Positions 41,889-49,405 of a stretch of 64,000 nt of DNA are shown here, piece after piece. How positions within the stretch are numbered: position 1 is the stretch's first letter; each line of letters starts with the position of its first letter. The stretch covers positions 94,885 to 158,884 of the forward strand of contig NZ_PHSU01000018.1 of NCBI RefSeq assembly GCF_002814235.1, read 5' to 3'. The position numbers and the translations under genes were made by a program. The stretch is from Pseudomonas sp. QS1027. Lineage in GTDB: Bacteria; Pseudomonadota; Gammaproteobacteria; Pseudomonadales; Pseudomonadaceae. The notes beneath the pieces are model-generated. The model saw nothing but the letters and a program-made list of their open reading frames with translations, was not told the DNA's origin and ran no database searches.

Positions 41889-43185
41889 AAACGAGAGCCC
41901 CATGTCCCGTGCTCCTGTAGAACCCGGTGCAGCCTCGCGGCCGGTAGAGCTTGATCGACTGCTGATCGACGCCGAGGCCGATGACGATCTGGTCCAGCAG
42001 CAACAGCCCGTGCTGCGCCGGCCCTGGCTGTTGCTGCTGGGCCTGGTGCTGGTGGCCTTGAACCTGCGCCCGGCGTTGTCGAGCATGGCGCCGTTGCTCG
42101 GCGAGGTGTCCCGCAGCCTGGGTTTGTCGGCGGCCAAGGCCGGTCTGTTGACCACCTTGCCGGTACTCTGTCTCGGCCTGGCCGCGCCCCTGGCGCCGTT
42201 GCTGGCCCGACGTTTCGGCAGCGAGCGGGTGGTGCTGGGGATTCTGCTGACCCTGGCCGGCGGGATCATCCTGCGCAGTTCCCTGGGCGAGTTCGGCCTG
42301 TTTGCCGGTAGCGTGGTGGCCGGTGCGAGTATCGGGGTGATCGGGGTGCTGTTGCCCGGCATCGTCAAGCGTGACTTCGCGAAACAGGCCGGGACCATGA
42401 CCGGTGTCTACACCATGGCCCTGTGCCTGGGGGCGGCACTGGCGGCGGGGGCCACGGTGCCGCTGAGCCAGCACTTTGGCGAGAGCTGGTCGGTCGGCCT
42501 GGGTTTCTGGGTCGTGCCCGCCTTGGTCGCGGCGATTTTCTGGTTGCCGCAAGTGGGGCAGAAACACGGCGCTCATCACGTGGCCTACCGTGTACGCGGT
42601 TTGCTGCGCGATCCGCTGGCCTGGCAGGTCACCCTGTATATGGGGCTGCAATCGTCCCTGGCCTATATCGTCTTCGGCTGGTTGCCCTCGGTGCTGATCG
42701 GACGCGGCCTGAGCGCCACCCAGGCGGGGATCGTGCTGTCCGGCTCGATTCTGATCCAGCTGATCAGTTCATTGGCGACGCCCTGGTTGGCGACGCGGGG
42801 CAAGGATCAGCGGCTGGCGATTGTCGTGGTCATGGTGCTGACGTTGGGCGGTCTGTTCGGTTGCCTGTATGCGCCGCTCGAAGGGCTCTGGGGCTGGGCG
42901 ATCCTGCTCGGCTTGGGGCAGGGCGGGACCTTCAGCCTGGCGCTGACCCTGATTGTATTGCGCTCGCGCGATGCCCATGTGGCGGCGAACCTGTCGGGCA
43001 TGGCCCAGGGCATCGGTTACACCCTGGCATCCATGGGGCCATTCGCGGTGGGGCTGGTGCACGACCTCACTGGCGGCTGGCAGGCGCTGGGCTGGATCTT
43101 CGGCGTGATCGGCCTGGGTGCCATTGTCTTCGGCCTCGGTGCCGGTCGGGCGCGTTATGTCCAGGTCACCTGCGAAAAACTCTGA
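41878..43185 (+). CDS. MFS transporter of the CynX/NimT type
   Basis: Twelve-helix inner-membrane transporter of the cyanate/nitroimidazole (CynX/NimT) family; substrate unknown. The 435 residues begin with a hydrophilic stretch of about 45, then helices. Family features are ALNLRPALSSMAPLLGEV in the first helix region and LARRFGSERV, the MFS loop motif. It overlaps the GntR gene by 11 bases; an ATG at 41902 is a possible alternative start. Confidence 0.9.
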   Translation: MNLENESPMSRAPVEPGAASRPVELDRLLIDAEADDDLVQQQQPVLRRPWLLLLGLVLVALNLRPALSSMAPLLGEVSRSLGLSAAKAGLLTTLPVLCLGLAAPLAPLLARRFGSERVVLGILLTLAGGIILRSSLGEFGLFAGSVVAGASIGVIGVLLPGIVKRDFAKQAGTMTGVYTMALCLGAALAAGATVPLSQHFGESWSVGLGFWVVPALVAAIFWLPQVGQKHGAHHVAYRVRGLLRDPLAWQVTLYMGLQSSLAYIVFGWLPSVLIGRGLSATQAGIVLSGSILIQLISSLATPWLATRGKDQRLAIVVVMVLTLGGLFGCLYAPLEGLWGWAILLGLGQGGTFSLALTLIVLRSRDAHVAANLSGMAQGIGYTLASMGPFAVGLVHDLTGGWQALGWIFGVIGLGAIVFGLGAGRARYVQVTCEKL

Positions 43186-43287
43186 ATCACGCCACACTCC
43201 CGGTATTCGGATCGCGAATGCCGATAGTCAGCCAGGCATTTGCAGACTATCGTGCAGGCGATCCTTTTACCTGTACGGAGCCTGTTC

Positions 43288-43758
43288 ATGAGTGATGCCC
43301 ACAGCGCGTTGATTACTGAGTTCTATAAAGCCTTCCAGCGGCTGGATGCCGAGGCCATGAGTGCCTGCTACACCGAGGATGTGGTGTTCAGTGATCCGGC
43401 GTTCGGCGAATTGCGTGGCCGTGATGCCGGCGATATGTGGCGCATGCTGACCACCCGGGCCAAGGACTTCTCCCTGACCTTCGACAATGTCCGTGCCGAC
43501 GAGCGCAGTGGCGGTGCCCATTGGGTCGCGACCTACCTGTTCAGCCAGACCGGTAACACCGTGGTCAACGATATCAATGCGCGCTTCGTGTTTCGCGACG
43601 GCAAGATCTGCGAGCACCATGACCACTTCGACCTGTGGCGCTGGTCGCGTCAGGCGCTGGGGACCAAGGGCTTGTTGCTGGGCTGGACGCCATTGGTCAG
43701 GAGCGCCGTGCGTGCCCAGGCCCTGAAAGGCTTGAAGGCCTTCCAGGCAAGCCGCTAG
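43288..43758 (+). CDS. SnoaL/NTF2-like domain protein
   Basis: Small cytoplasmic protein (156 residues) with a cone-shaped NTF2-like fold: helix ALITEFYKAFQRLDAEAMSACY, then YTEDVVFSDPAFGELRGRDA and strands ending in HHDHFDLWRW. Such proteins act as isomerases, hydrolases or binding proteins; the sequence does not tell which. The start at 43288 has GGAG nearby; the open frame runs 16 codons further up. It lies 102 bp after the MFS gene. Confidence 0.88.
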   Translation: MSDAHSALITEFYKAFQRLDAEAMSACYTEDVVFSDPAFGELRGRDAGDMWRMLTTRAKDFSLTFDNVRADERSGGAHWVATYLFSQTGNTVVNDINARFVFRDGKICEHHDHFDLWRWSRQALGTKGLLLGWTPLVRSAVRAQALKGLKAFQASR

Positions 43759-43804
43759 GTTCTGCTAAGATCGCTGCCCCGTCAGCGATCAAGCCCTTTG
43801 CCAC

Positions 43805-44134
43805 GTGAACATCAGCGAAACGCTCAGTGCCGAGACCGAGCCGGCAGCGCCCGCGGTCAAACCCTGGTTTGTCTATCTGGTGCGCGCCGCCAATGGCTCG
43901 CTGTATTGCGGGATCAGCGATGACCCGCAGCGGCGTTTTGCCTCGCATCAAAGTGGCAAGGGCGCGCGCTTCTTCTATTCCAGCCCGGCGGTCGCGCTGG
44001 TGTATGTGGAGGCCTGCCGCGACAAGGGCGAGGCCCTGCGCCAGGAGCGGCTGATCAAGAAGTTGCGCAAGAGCGCCAAGGAAACCCTGGCGGCGGGGTT
44101 CAGTCTGGAGGCCTTTGCTGCCGGGAGGAAATGA
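43805..44134 (+). CDS. GIY-YIG domain protein (UPF0213, YhbQ-like)
   Basis: Small protein (109 residues) with one GIY-YIG nuclease-like domain: VYLVRAANGSLYCGIS holds the two signature halves, followed by DDPQRRFASHQSG with the conserved Arg and a Glu in YVEACRDKGEALRQE. The start is GTG. UPF0213 members may act on damaged or structured DNA; the role is not settled. Confidence 0.9.
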   Translation: MNISETLSAETEPAAPAVKPWFVYLVRAANGSLYCGISDDPQRRFASHQSGKGARFFYSSPAVALVYVEACRDKGEALRQERLIKKLRKSAKETLAAGFSLEAFAAGRK

Positions 44135-44327
44135 GCAGGGGCGTTTTTCGGCGTCTCATCGCAGGCCGACGCCTGGCCGTGACTGCAATTGACGACACCG
44201 TCATGCTCGAATATGATTGTCCCATCGAAGCGACTGACCGGATGAGATTGAGCGCTTCCCAGCGGTGAAAGCCGTAATCGCGCAAGGCGGTTCGAAAGTG
44301 GTGTCCGGATCTGTTTTATCGAATACG

Positions 44328-44353
44328 AAAAAGACGCTCATGGCGTCTTTTTT
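44328..44353. terminator. Bidirectional terminator between GIY-YIG gene and orphan gene
   Basis: AAAAAGACGC/GCGTCTTTTT stem with a TCATG loop; A run on one side and T run on the other serve both strands. Confidence 0.85.
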
Positions 44354-44364
44354 CGTTTCTCCCT

Positions 44365-44919
44365 CTAGCGTTTGGTTGCGGTTGGTTGACGCAAGTAGAC
44401 CTTAGCGCACAGTAGTGCAAAGGCCATTGATCCTTTCAGGTTTGGACCGCCGTCTTTTCCTTCGTGATACGCACTCTCCACTATCAGATTCAGCTCCTGC
44501 CATTGGCGCTTTTCGTGCGCGGCGCGTCTTACCTCAAAAAAGACATGATAAGGTCCACTCGGGTCCTCAACGGTGATGGAAAAGCACCAATTACGCTCGG
44601 CCGACGTTTCCCATACCTTGGCTTTTGGATGCGTCAGTCTTTGCAAAATAACGGCCGGCAGGTTCTGAGATAGCCGATAACGAATGGGGCAGAATGTCCG
44701 TTGCCGCTTACCGTCAGGAATGATCGGCTCTCCAGCCGGATGCGTTACTGCGTCGTAGCCCTGGGTAAAACAGTGATTGGAGAAGGTTACATGCACGCGC
44801 AAATCACGTTTGGCCAACTGGCTTGAAATCGTGAAGGTGAATGGCTCAAGGTGAGTAAAATCGTACGTCTGACCGCCAATGGCCAGCGCTGGAAAATAGG
44901 CGGTCACTTCGGCCTCCAT
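44365..44919 (-). CDS. Hypothetical protein of unknown family, lower GC than neighbours
   Basis: I do not recognise this protein (184 residues from the ATG at 44919; a TTG at 44928 is also in frame). It has no signal peptide or membrane helix. Features are a beta-rich N-terminal half (FTISSQLAKRDLRVHVTFSNHCFTQGYD), a Cys/Arg stretch RTFCPIRYRLSQNL, and FSITVEDPSGPYHVFFEVRRA before a helical C-terminus. Base composition is near 50 percent GC and codon use is unlike the flanking genes, so recent transfer is likely. It is bounded by a terminator and the GST gene, without obvious partner. Confidence 0.7.
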   Translation of the reverse strand: MEAEVTAYFPALAIGGQTYDFTHLEPFTFTISSQLAKRDLRVHVTFSNHCFTQGYDAVTHPAGEPIIPDGKRQRTFCPIRYRLSQNLPAVILQRLTHPKAKVWETSAERNWCFSITVEDPSGPYHVFFEVRRAAHEKRQWQELNLIVESAYHEGKDGGPNLKGSMAFALLCAKVYLRQPTATKR

Positions 44920-45069
44920 TCCGGTCAAACCGCCAGCTTACCCTGCCACGCTGCCTTTCGACTCCCTGGCAATTGATACCGTTGATGAGAGGGCATCAGG
45001 CTGACTGGGTAGGCTGCTCACGATTTGCAGGCTAAGCTGCGGGTTCTTATTTGCCCGGCGGACTCCAGC

Positions 45070-46011
45070 ATGTCTGAGTTGATTCTTCACCACTACCCGA
45101 CGTCTCCCTTTGCCGAAAAGGCCCGCCTGCTGCTGGGTTTCAAGGGCCTGTCCTGGCGCTCGATACATATCTCGCCGGTCATGCCAAAACCCGATCTGAC
45201 CGCGCTGACCGGTGGCTACCGGAAAACCCCGGTGTTGCAGATCGGTGCCGATATCTACTGTGACACCGCCTTGATCGCTCGCCGCCTGGAGCAGGAAAAG
45301 GCCACCCCGCGGCTGTTCCCCGAGGGCCGGGAAATGGTCGCGACGACTTTTGCCGCCTGGGCCGACTCGGTGGTGTTCAGCCATGCGGTCAGCCTGGTGT
45401 TCCAGCCTGAGTCCGTGGCCGTGCGTTTTGCCCGCTTGTCCCCGGAGCAGATCAAGGGCTTCATGATCGACCGCGCCGGCCTGTTCAGCGGCGGCTCGGC
45501 TTCGAAGGTTCCGCTGGAGATCGCCAAGCACCAGTGGCCGGTATTCATGGCGCGGCTGGAACAGCAGTTGCGGCACGAGGAGGGCGACTTCCTGTTCGGC
45601 GAGCCGTCCATTGCCGATATCGCCATGGCCCATCCACTGTGGTTCCTCAAGGCGACGCCGGTGACCGCGCCGTTGGTGGATGCCTATCCGGCAGTGGCCG
45701 CCTGGTTCGCCCGGGTCATGGCGTTCGGGCATGGCGCACCGAGTGAAATGACGGCCGAGGAGGCCTTGCAGGTGGCGCGCGAGTCGACGCCGGCCGCGCT
45801 CCCAGATGAGACCTTCAGCGACCCGAACGGCTTTGTCGCCGGTCAGTCGGTGATCGTCGCGGCGACCGATTATGGTGTCGATCCGGTGGCGGGCGAGTTG
45901 CTGTTTGCCGGTCGCGAAGAGTTGATCGTAAGTCGTGAGGACGAGCGCGGTGGGCGGGTGCATGTGCACTTCCCACGGCTCGGATTCAGGATCGAAGCGC
46001 TAAAGGACTGA
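45070..46011 (+). CDS. Glutathione S-transferase family protein
   Basis: Two-domain cytosolic GST-like protein (313 residues) with a C-terminal extension. The thioredoxin-like N-domain has HHYPTSPFAEKARLLLGFKG (a Ser in the active-site turn), YRKTPVLQIG with the cis-Pro, and the TALIARRLEQ region for glutathione binding. The helical domain follows, and residues from about 230 form an extra domain not found in small GSTs. The start at 45070 (MSELILHHY) was chosen over an ATG 15 codons up by family. Substrate unknown. Confidence 0.88.
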   Translation: MSELILHHYPTSPFAEKARLLLGFKGLSWRSIHISPVMPKPDLTALTGGYRKTPVLQIGADIYCDTALIARRLEQEKATPRLFPEGREMVATTFAAWADSVVFSHAVSLVFQPESVAVRFARLSPEQIKGFMIDRAGLFSGGSASKVPLEIAKHQWPVFMARLEQQLRHEEGDFLFGEPSIADIAMAHPLWFLKATPVTAPLVDAYPAVAAWFARVMAFGHGAPSEMTAEEALQVARESTPAALPDETFSDPNGFVAGQSVIVAATDYGVDPVAGELLFAGREELIVSREDERGGRVHVHFPRLGFRIEALKD

Positions 46012-46026
46012 AAACACCGTCTCCTT

Positions 46027-46113
46027 GTAGGAGCCGGCTTGCTGGCGATAGCGATCGGGTAGTCGACATGGTTGTTGCCTGACACACCGCCATCGCCAGC
46101 AAGCCGGCTCCCA
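46027..46113. repeat. REPIN (GTAGGAGC family) between convergent GST and glutaredoxin genes
   Basis: GTAGGAGCCGGCTTGCTG (forward) and its inverse ending CGGCTCCCAC enclose about 45 bp. Confidence 0.88.
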
Positions 46114-46135
46114 CACAGTCCGCGCTCGGCTTTGG

Positions 46136-46486
46136 TTATTTCAGAGCGGCGAGGATCGTGTCCGGCTCGAACCCGCGGATCAAGGTGCCGTTCACGTCCA
46201 GCATCGGAATCCCGCCGCCACCCAGGGCCAGGTATGCCTTGCGCGCCTCGGCGTTTTTCTCGATATCGAATTCCTGGTAGGGAATGCCTTTCAGGTCGAG
46301 GAAACGCCGGGTCTGCTTGCAGTAGCCGCACCAGTCGGTGGCATAAAGCACCACCCGGGCCTTGGCCCGGGTCTGTTCCGAGACCATCTGCCCCGGATTG
46401 AACACCCGCTCGATCTTGCCCCAGTTCTGATAGACCACCACCACCAGCAGGATCAGCAGGACCTTCTTCAGCATGCCTGTGAGCAT
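46136..46486 (-). CDS. Membrane-anchored glutaredoxin
   Basis: Glutaredoxin-fold protein (116 residues) with one N-terminal membrane helix (about 6-20) and the redox motif CGYC (Cys53, Cys56) in ATDWCGYCKQTRRFLD. IPMLDVNG holds the cis-Pro, and RGFEPDTILAAL ends the fold. Probably reduces disulfides at the membrane. AAGGA lies eight bases before the ATG, and the gene starts three bases after the yejK stop, so the two are co-transcribed. Confidence 0.88.
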   Translation of the reverse strand: MLTGMLKKVLLILLVVVVYQNWGKIERVFNPGQMVSEQTRAKARVVLYATDWCGYCKQTRRFLDLKGIPYQEFDIEKNAEARKAYLALGGGGIPMLDVNGTLIRGFEPDTILAALK

Positions 46487-46489
46487 GAC

Positions 46490-47497
46490 TCAGTCCTTGC
46501 GTCGCTTGAGCTGATCGGTCAACTGGGTCGGCAGGCCCTTGATGATCAGGGTGCCGGCTTCTTCGTCATACTCGATTTTCGAACCCAGCAAGTGAGCCTC
46601 GAAGCTGATGGACAGGCCTTCGGCGCGCCCGGTGAAGCGGCGGAACTGGTTCAGGGTGCGTTTATCGGCCGGGATCTCCGGCGACAGGCCGTAGTCCTTG
46701 TTGCGGATATGTTCGTAGAACGCCCGTGGACGGTCCTCGTCGATCAGCCCGGAGAGCTCTTCCAGGCCCATGGGCTCGCCCATTTTTGCCTGGCTGCTGG
46801 CGTAGTCCACCAGGGTCTTGGTTTTTTCCCGGGCATCGTCCTCGGGCAGGTCTTCGCTTTCGACGAAGTCGCTGAAGGCCTTGAGCAGGGTGCGGGTCTC
46901 GCCCGGACCGTCGACGCCTTCCTGGCAGCCGATAAAGTCGCGGAAATACTCTGAAACCTTTTTCCCGTTCTTGCCTTTGATAAAGGAAATGTACTGTTTG
47001 GACTGCTTGTTGTTCTGCCATTCGGACACGTTGATCCGCGCGGCGAGGTGCAATTGGCCCAGGTCCAGGTGGCGCGACGGGGTCACGTCCAGCTCGGCGT
47101 TCACCGCCACGCCTTCGCTGTGGTGCAGCAGGGCGATCGCCAGGTAGTCGGTCATGCCTTGCTGGTAGTGCGCGAACAGCACATGGCCGCCCACCGAGAG
47201 GTTGGACTCCTCCATCAGCTTTTGCAGATGTTCGACGGCAATCCGGCTGAACGCGGTGAAGTCCTTGCCGCCGTCCAGGTATTCCTTCAGCCAGCCGCTG
47301 AAGGGATGTGCGCCGGACTCGGCATGGAAAAAGCCCCAGGCTTTGCCCTGCTTGGCGTTGTAGCTTTCGTTGAGGTCGGCAAGCATGTGCTCGATGGCCT
47401 GGGATTCGGCCAGCTCGGAGTCACGGGCATGCAGGACCGCAGGGCTGCCGTCGGGTTTTTTGTCGATCAGGTGGACGATGCAATGACGGATCGGCAT
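46490..47497 (-). CDS. yejK: Nucleoid-associated protein YejK (NdpA family)
   Basis: DNA-binding nucleoid protein of the NdpA/YejK family. The 335-residue form starts at MPIRHCIVHLIDKKPDG (ATG 47497), the family's usual beginning; the longer frame is rejected. Inner family stretches are KAWGFFHAESGAHPFSGWL, GGHVLFAHYQQGMTDYLAIALL and YISFIKGKNGKKVSEYFRDFIGC. It is divergent from the HU gene, so two nucleoid genes share one control region. Confidence 0.94.
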   Translation of the reverse strand: MPIRHCIVHLIDKKPDGSPAVLHARDSELAESQAIEHMLADLNESYNAKQGKAWGFFHAESGAHPFSGWLKEYLDGGKDFTAFSRIAVEHLQKLMEESNLSVGGHVLFAHYQQGMTDYLAIALLHHSEGVAVNAELDVTPSRHLDLGQLHLAARINVSEWQNNKQSKQYISFIKGKNGKKVSEYFRDFIGCQEGVDGPGETRTLLKAFSDFVESEDLPEDDAREKTKTLVDYASSQAKMGEPMGLEELSGLIDEDRPRAFYEHIRNKDYGLSPEIPADKRTLNQFRRFTGRAEGLSISFEAHLLGSKIEYDEEAGTLIIKGLPTQLTDQLKRRKD

Positions 47498-47887
47498 AGG
47501 TATCTCGGCTGATTTGTCAGGGGGAAGGCGGGCTCCCCGGAAAAGCGCCCAGTGTACCGCACCCACGGGTTGAATCCGCCTTTGCACCGTCGTTCGGGCG
47601 GTTTGAGCGGTTTCAGACAGCTTTTTTTTCGAAAACGAGCGCAAAAGCTGACCAAATGGCTAGGTAGAGGCGGATATTTCCCCGTCTCTGTGCTAGTTTT
47701 GCCCGGTCTTGCGCTCGGTAACGGCGCAAAGCGTGCATTCAGCAGGTGTCACGTCGAACCAAACCCCGATTCTGCTATCTACATCTGCGATCCGTCGTGG
47801 TTAATCAGCGGGGGGGCACAAGGCTGGCTCGATGGCTGACACTGCACTCTGCAATCCAAATGAATTTGATAGGGAAGGAACATCTCA
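47498..47887. other. Divergent region between yejK and the HU gene
   Basis: No gene in 390 bp. It holds the promoters of both nucleoid-protein genes; I could not place boxes with confidence. A T8 run lies at about 47621-47628. GGAAGGAAC precedes the HU start. Confidence 0.5.
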
Positions 47888-48169
47888 ATGGCTATTACCA
47901 AAGACCAACTGATCGCCGATATCGCCGAAGCTATCGACGCGCCGAAAACCACCGCGCGTGCCGCTCTGGACCAACTGGCCCAGATCGTTGCTGATCAATT
48001 GGAAAACGGCGGCGAAATCACTCTGCCAGGCGTTGGCAAACTGAAAGTGACCGAGCGTCCTGCCCGTACCGGCCGTAACCCGTCGACTGGCGCTGCCATC
48101 GAAATCCCTGCCAAGAAAGTGATCAAACTGGTTGTGGCCAAGGTTCTGACCGACGCTGTAAACAAGTAA
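47888..48169 (+). CDS. hupN: HU family DNA-binding protein (HupN-like)
   Basis: Small histone-like protein (93 residues) that bends and compacts DNA as dimer. The body has KDQLIADIAEAID at the N-terminus, the strand VGKLKVTERPARTGRNP, the arm with the intercalating Pro in TGRNPSTGAAIEIPA, and the final helix. The place next to yejK and valS is that of hupN in P. putida, the least abundant of its HU proteins. A strong terminator follows. Confidence 0.9.
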   Translation: MAITKDQLIADIAEAIDAPKTTARAALDQLAQIVADQLENGGEITLPGVGKLKVTERPARTGRNPSTGAAIEIPAKKVIKLVVAKVLTDAVNK

Positions 48170-48179
48170 GATGCATTGA

Positions 48180-48216
48180 AACCGTGCCTCGGAGCGATCC
48201 GGGCACGGTTTTTTTT
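48180..48216 (+). terminator. Terminator of the HU gene
   Basis: AACCGTGCC/GGCACGGTT stem with a partly paired loop, followed by a T run. Confidence 0.92.
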
Positions 48217-48257
48217 CGCCTGTGGAAAAGTGCCGGAAGCCCGGGAGGGGCTGCGCC

Positions 48258-49286
48258 TCAGTCGTTAAGCCGGCTCCAGCGCTCCTGACGCCACGCTTGG
48301 CGCTGCGCCTGATCCTGGAAGGTCCAGGCAACGAAACGGCTCTGTTTCTGCCCTTGGGACATTTCCACCACCTGGCGCTGCAGGACACCGGCCTTTTTCA
48401 GCGCGCTTTCGATGGCCGGCAGGTTGGAGGCCTTGGACACCAGGGTGCTGAACCACAACACCTGCTTGCCGAGGGTGGCGCTTTCTGCGATCAGTTGGGT
48501 CACAAAGCGTATTTCACCGCCTTCACACCACAACTCCGAAGCTTGTCCACCGAAGTTCAGCACCGGCAGTTTGCGCTGGGGATCGGCCTTGCCCAGGGCG
48601 CGCCATTTGCGTCGGCTGCCGTTTTGCGCTTCGTCCAGGGACGTATGGAACGGCGGATTGCACAGGGTCAGGTCGAATCGCTCGGTGCTTTCCAGCAGGC
48701 CGTTGAGGATGTGCTTCGGATTGGCTTGCAGGCGCAGGCCGATGGCCTTGTTCAGGCCGTTGGACTGGACGATGGCCTTGGCCGCGGCCAGCGCCGTGGG
48801 ATGGATGTCCGAACCGAGAAACTGCCAGCGGTAGTCGCTGTGGCCGATCAGTGGGTAGATGCAGTTGGCGCCGACGCCGATGTCCAGCACGCGCACGGCG
48901 GGGCCCCGGGGGATCACACCGGCGTTGTCTTCGGCCAGCAGGTCGGCGAGAAAGTGCACATAGTCCGCCCGGCCTGGCACTGGCGGGCAGAGGAAGTCCG
49001 CCGGGATGTCCCAGTGGGCGATGCCGTAGAAGCTCTTGAGCAGGGCGCGGTTGAACACGCGCACGGCGGCCGGGTCGGCGAAGTCGATGCTTTCCTTGCC
49101 ATAGGGGTTGAGGACCACGAACTTGCCCAGTTCGGGGCTGCCCTTGATCAACTGGGGAAAGTCGTAACGGCCTTGGTGGCGGTTGCGCGGGTGCAGGCTG
49201 GCTTTTTCCCGTGGCTCTACGGCCTTGGCCGGGGTGGCGGGCTTGGGCTTCTTGCGTGGGGCTTTGGGTTTGCTCGGGGCGGTCAT
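48258..49286 (-). CDS. rlmF: 23S rRNA (adenine1618-N6)-methyltransferase RlmF
   Basis: Methylates A1618 of 23S rRNA with S-adenosylmethionine. Motifs are the Rossmann SAM site LDIGVGANCIYPLIG, SDIHPTAL, and the N6-adenine signature NPPF. HPRNRHQGRYDFPQL near the start is typical of RlmF. The start at 49286 (MTAPSKPK) was chosen over ATGs at 49340 and 49358, because the latter lie hard against a bidirectional terminator and leave no room for a promoter. Length is 342 residues, with a basic Pro/Lys-rich N-terminus. Confidence 0.92.
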   Translation of the reverse strand: MTAPSKPKAPRKKPKPATPAKAVEPREKASLHPRNRHQGRYDFPQLIKGSPELGKFVVLNPYGKESIDFADPAAVRVFNRALLKSFYGIAHWDIPADFLCPPVPGRADYVHFLADLLAEDNAGVIPRGPAVRVLDIGVGANCIYPLIGHSDYRWQFLGSDIHPTALAAAKAIVQSNGLNKAIGLRLQANPKHILNGLLESTERFDLTLCNPPFHTSLDEAQNGSRRKWRALGKADPQRKLPVLNFGGQASELWCEGGEIRFVTQLIAESATLGKQVLWFSTLVSKASNLPAIESALKKAGVLQRQVVEMSQGQKQSRFVAWTFQDQAQRQAWRQERWSRLND

Positions 49287-49359
49287 GGGCTGGGTCGATT
49301 CGGGCAGGGCTTGGAATGGCGGGTATTGTCCCATATTCATCGGGGCTGCGGCGGGCATG

Positions 49360-49389
49360 AAAAAGGGAGGCTCGAGGGCCTCCCTTTTT
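49360..49389. terminator. Bidirectional terminator downstream of valS
   Basis: AAAAAGGGAGG/CCTCCCTTTTT stem with an 8-base loop, just past the valS stop. On the minus strand its T run ends directly before the longest rlmF frame. Confidence 0.92.
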
Positions 49390-49405
49390 CAGTCAATCGC
49401 CAGGC

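Noticed and set aside
44285..44310. GGTTCGAA resembling a tRNA T-arm
   Set aside because: No acceptor, D or anticodon stems can be drawn around it.
46490..47644. Extended N-terminus of YejK
   Set aside because: The added 49 residues are basic low-complexity and the family begins at MPIRH; treated as untranslated.
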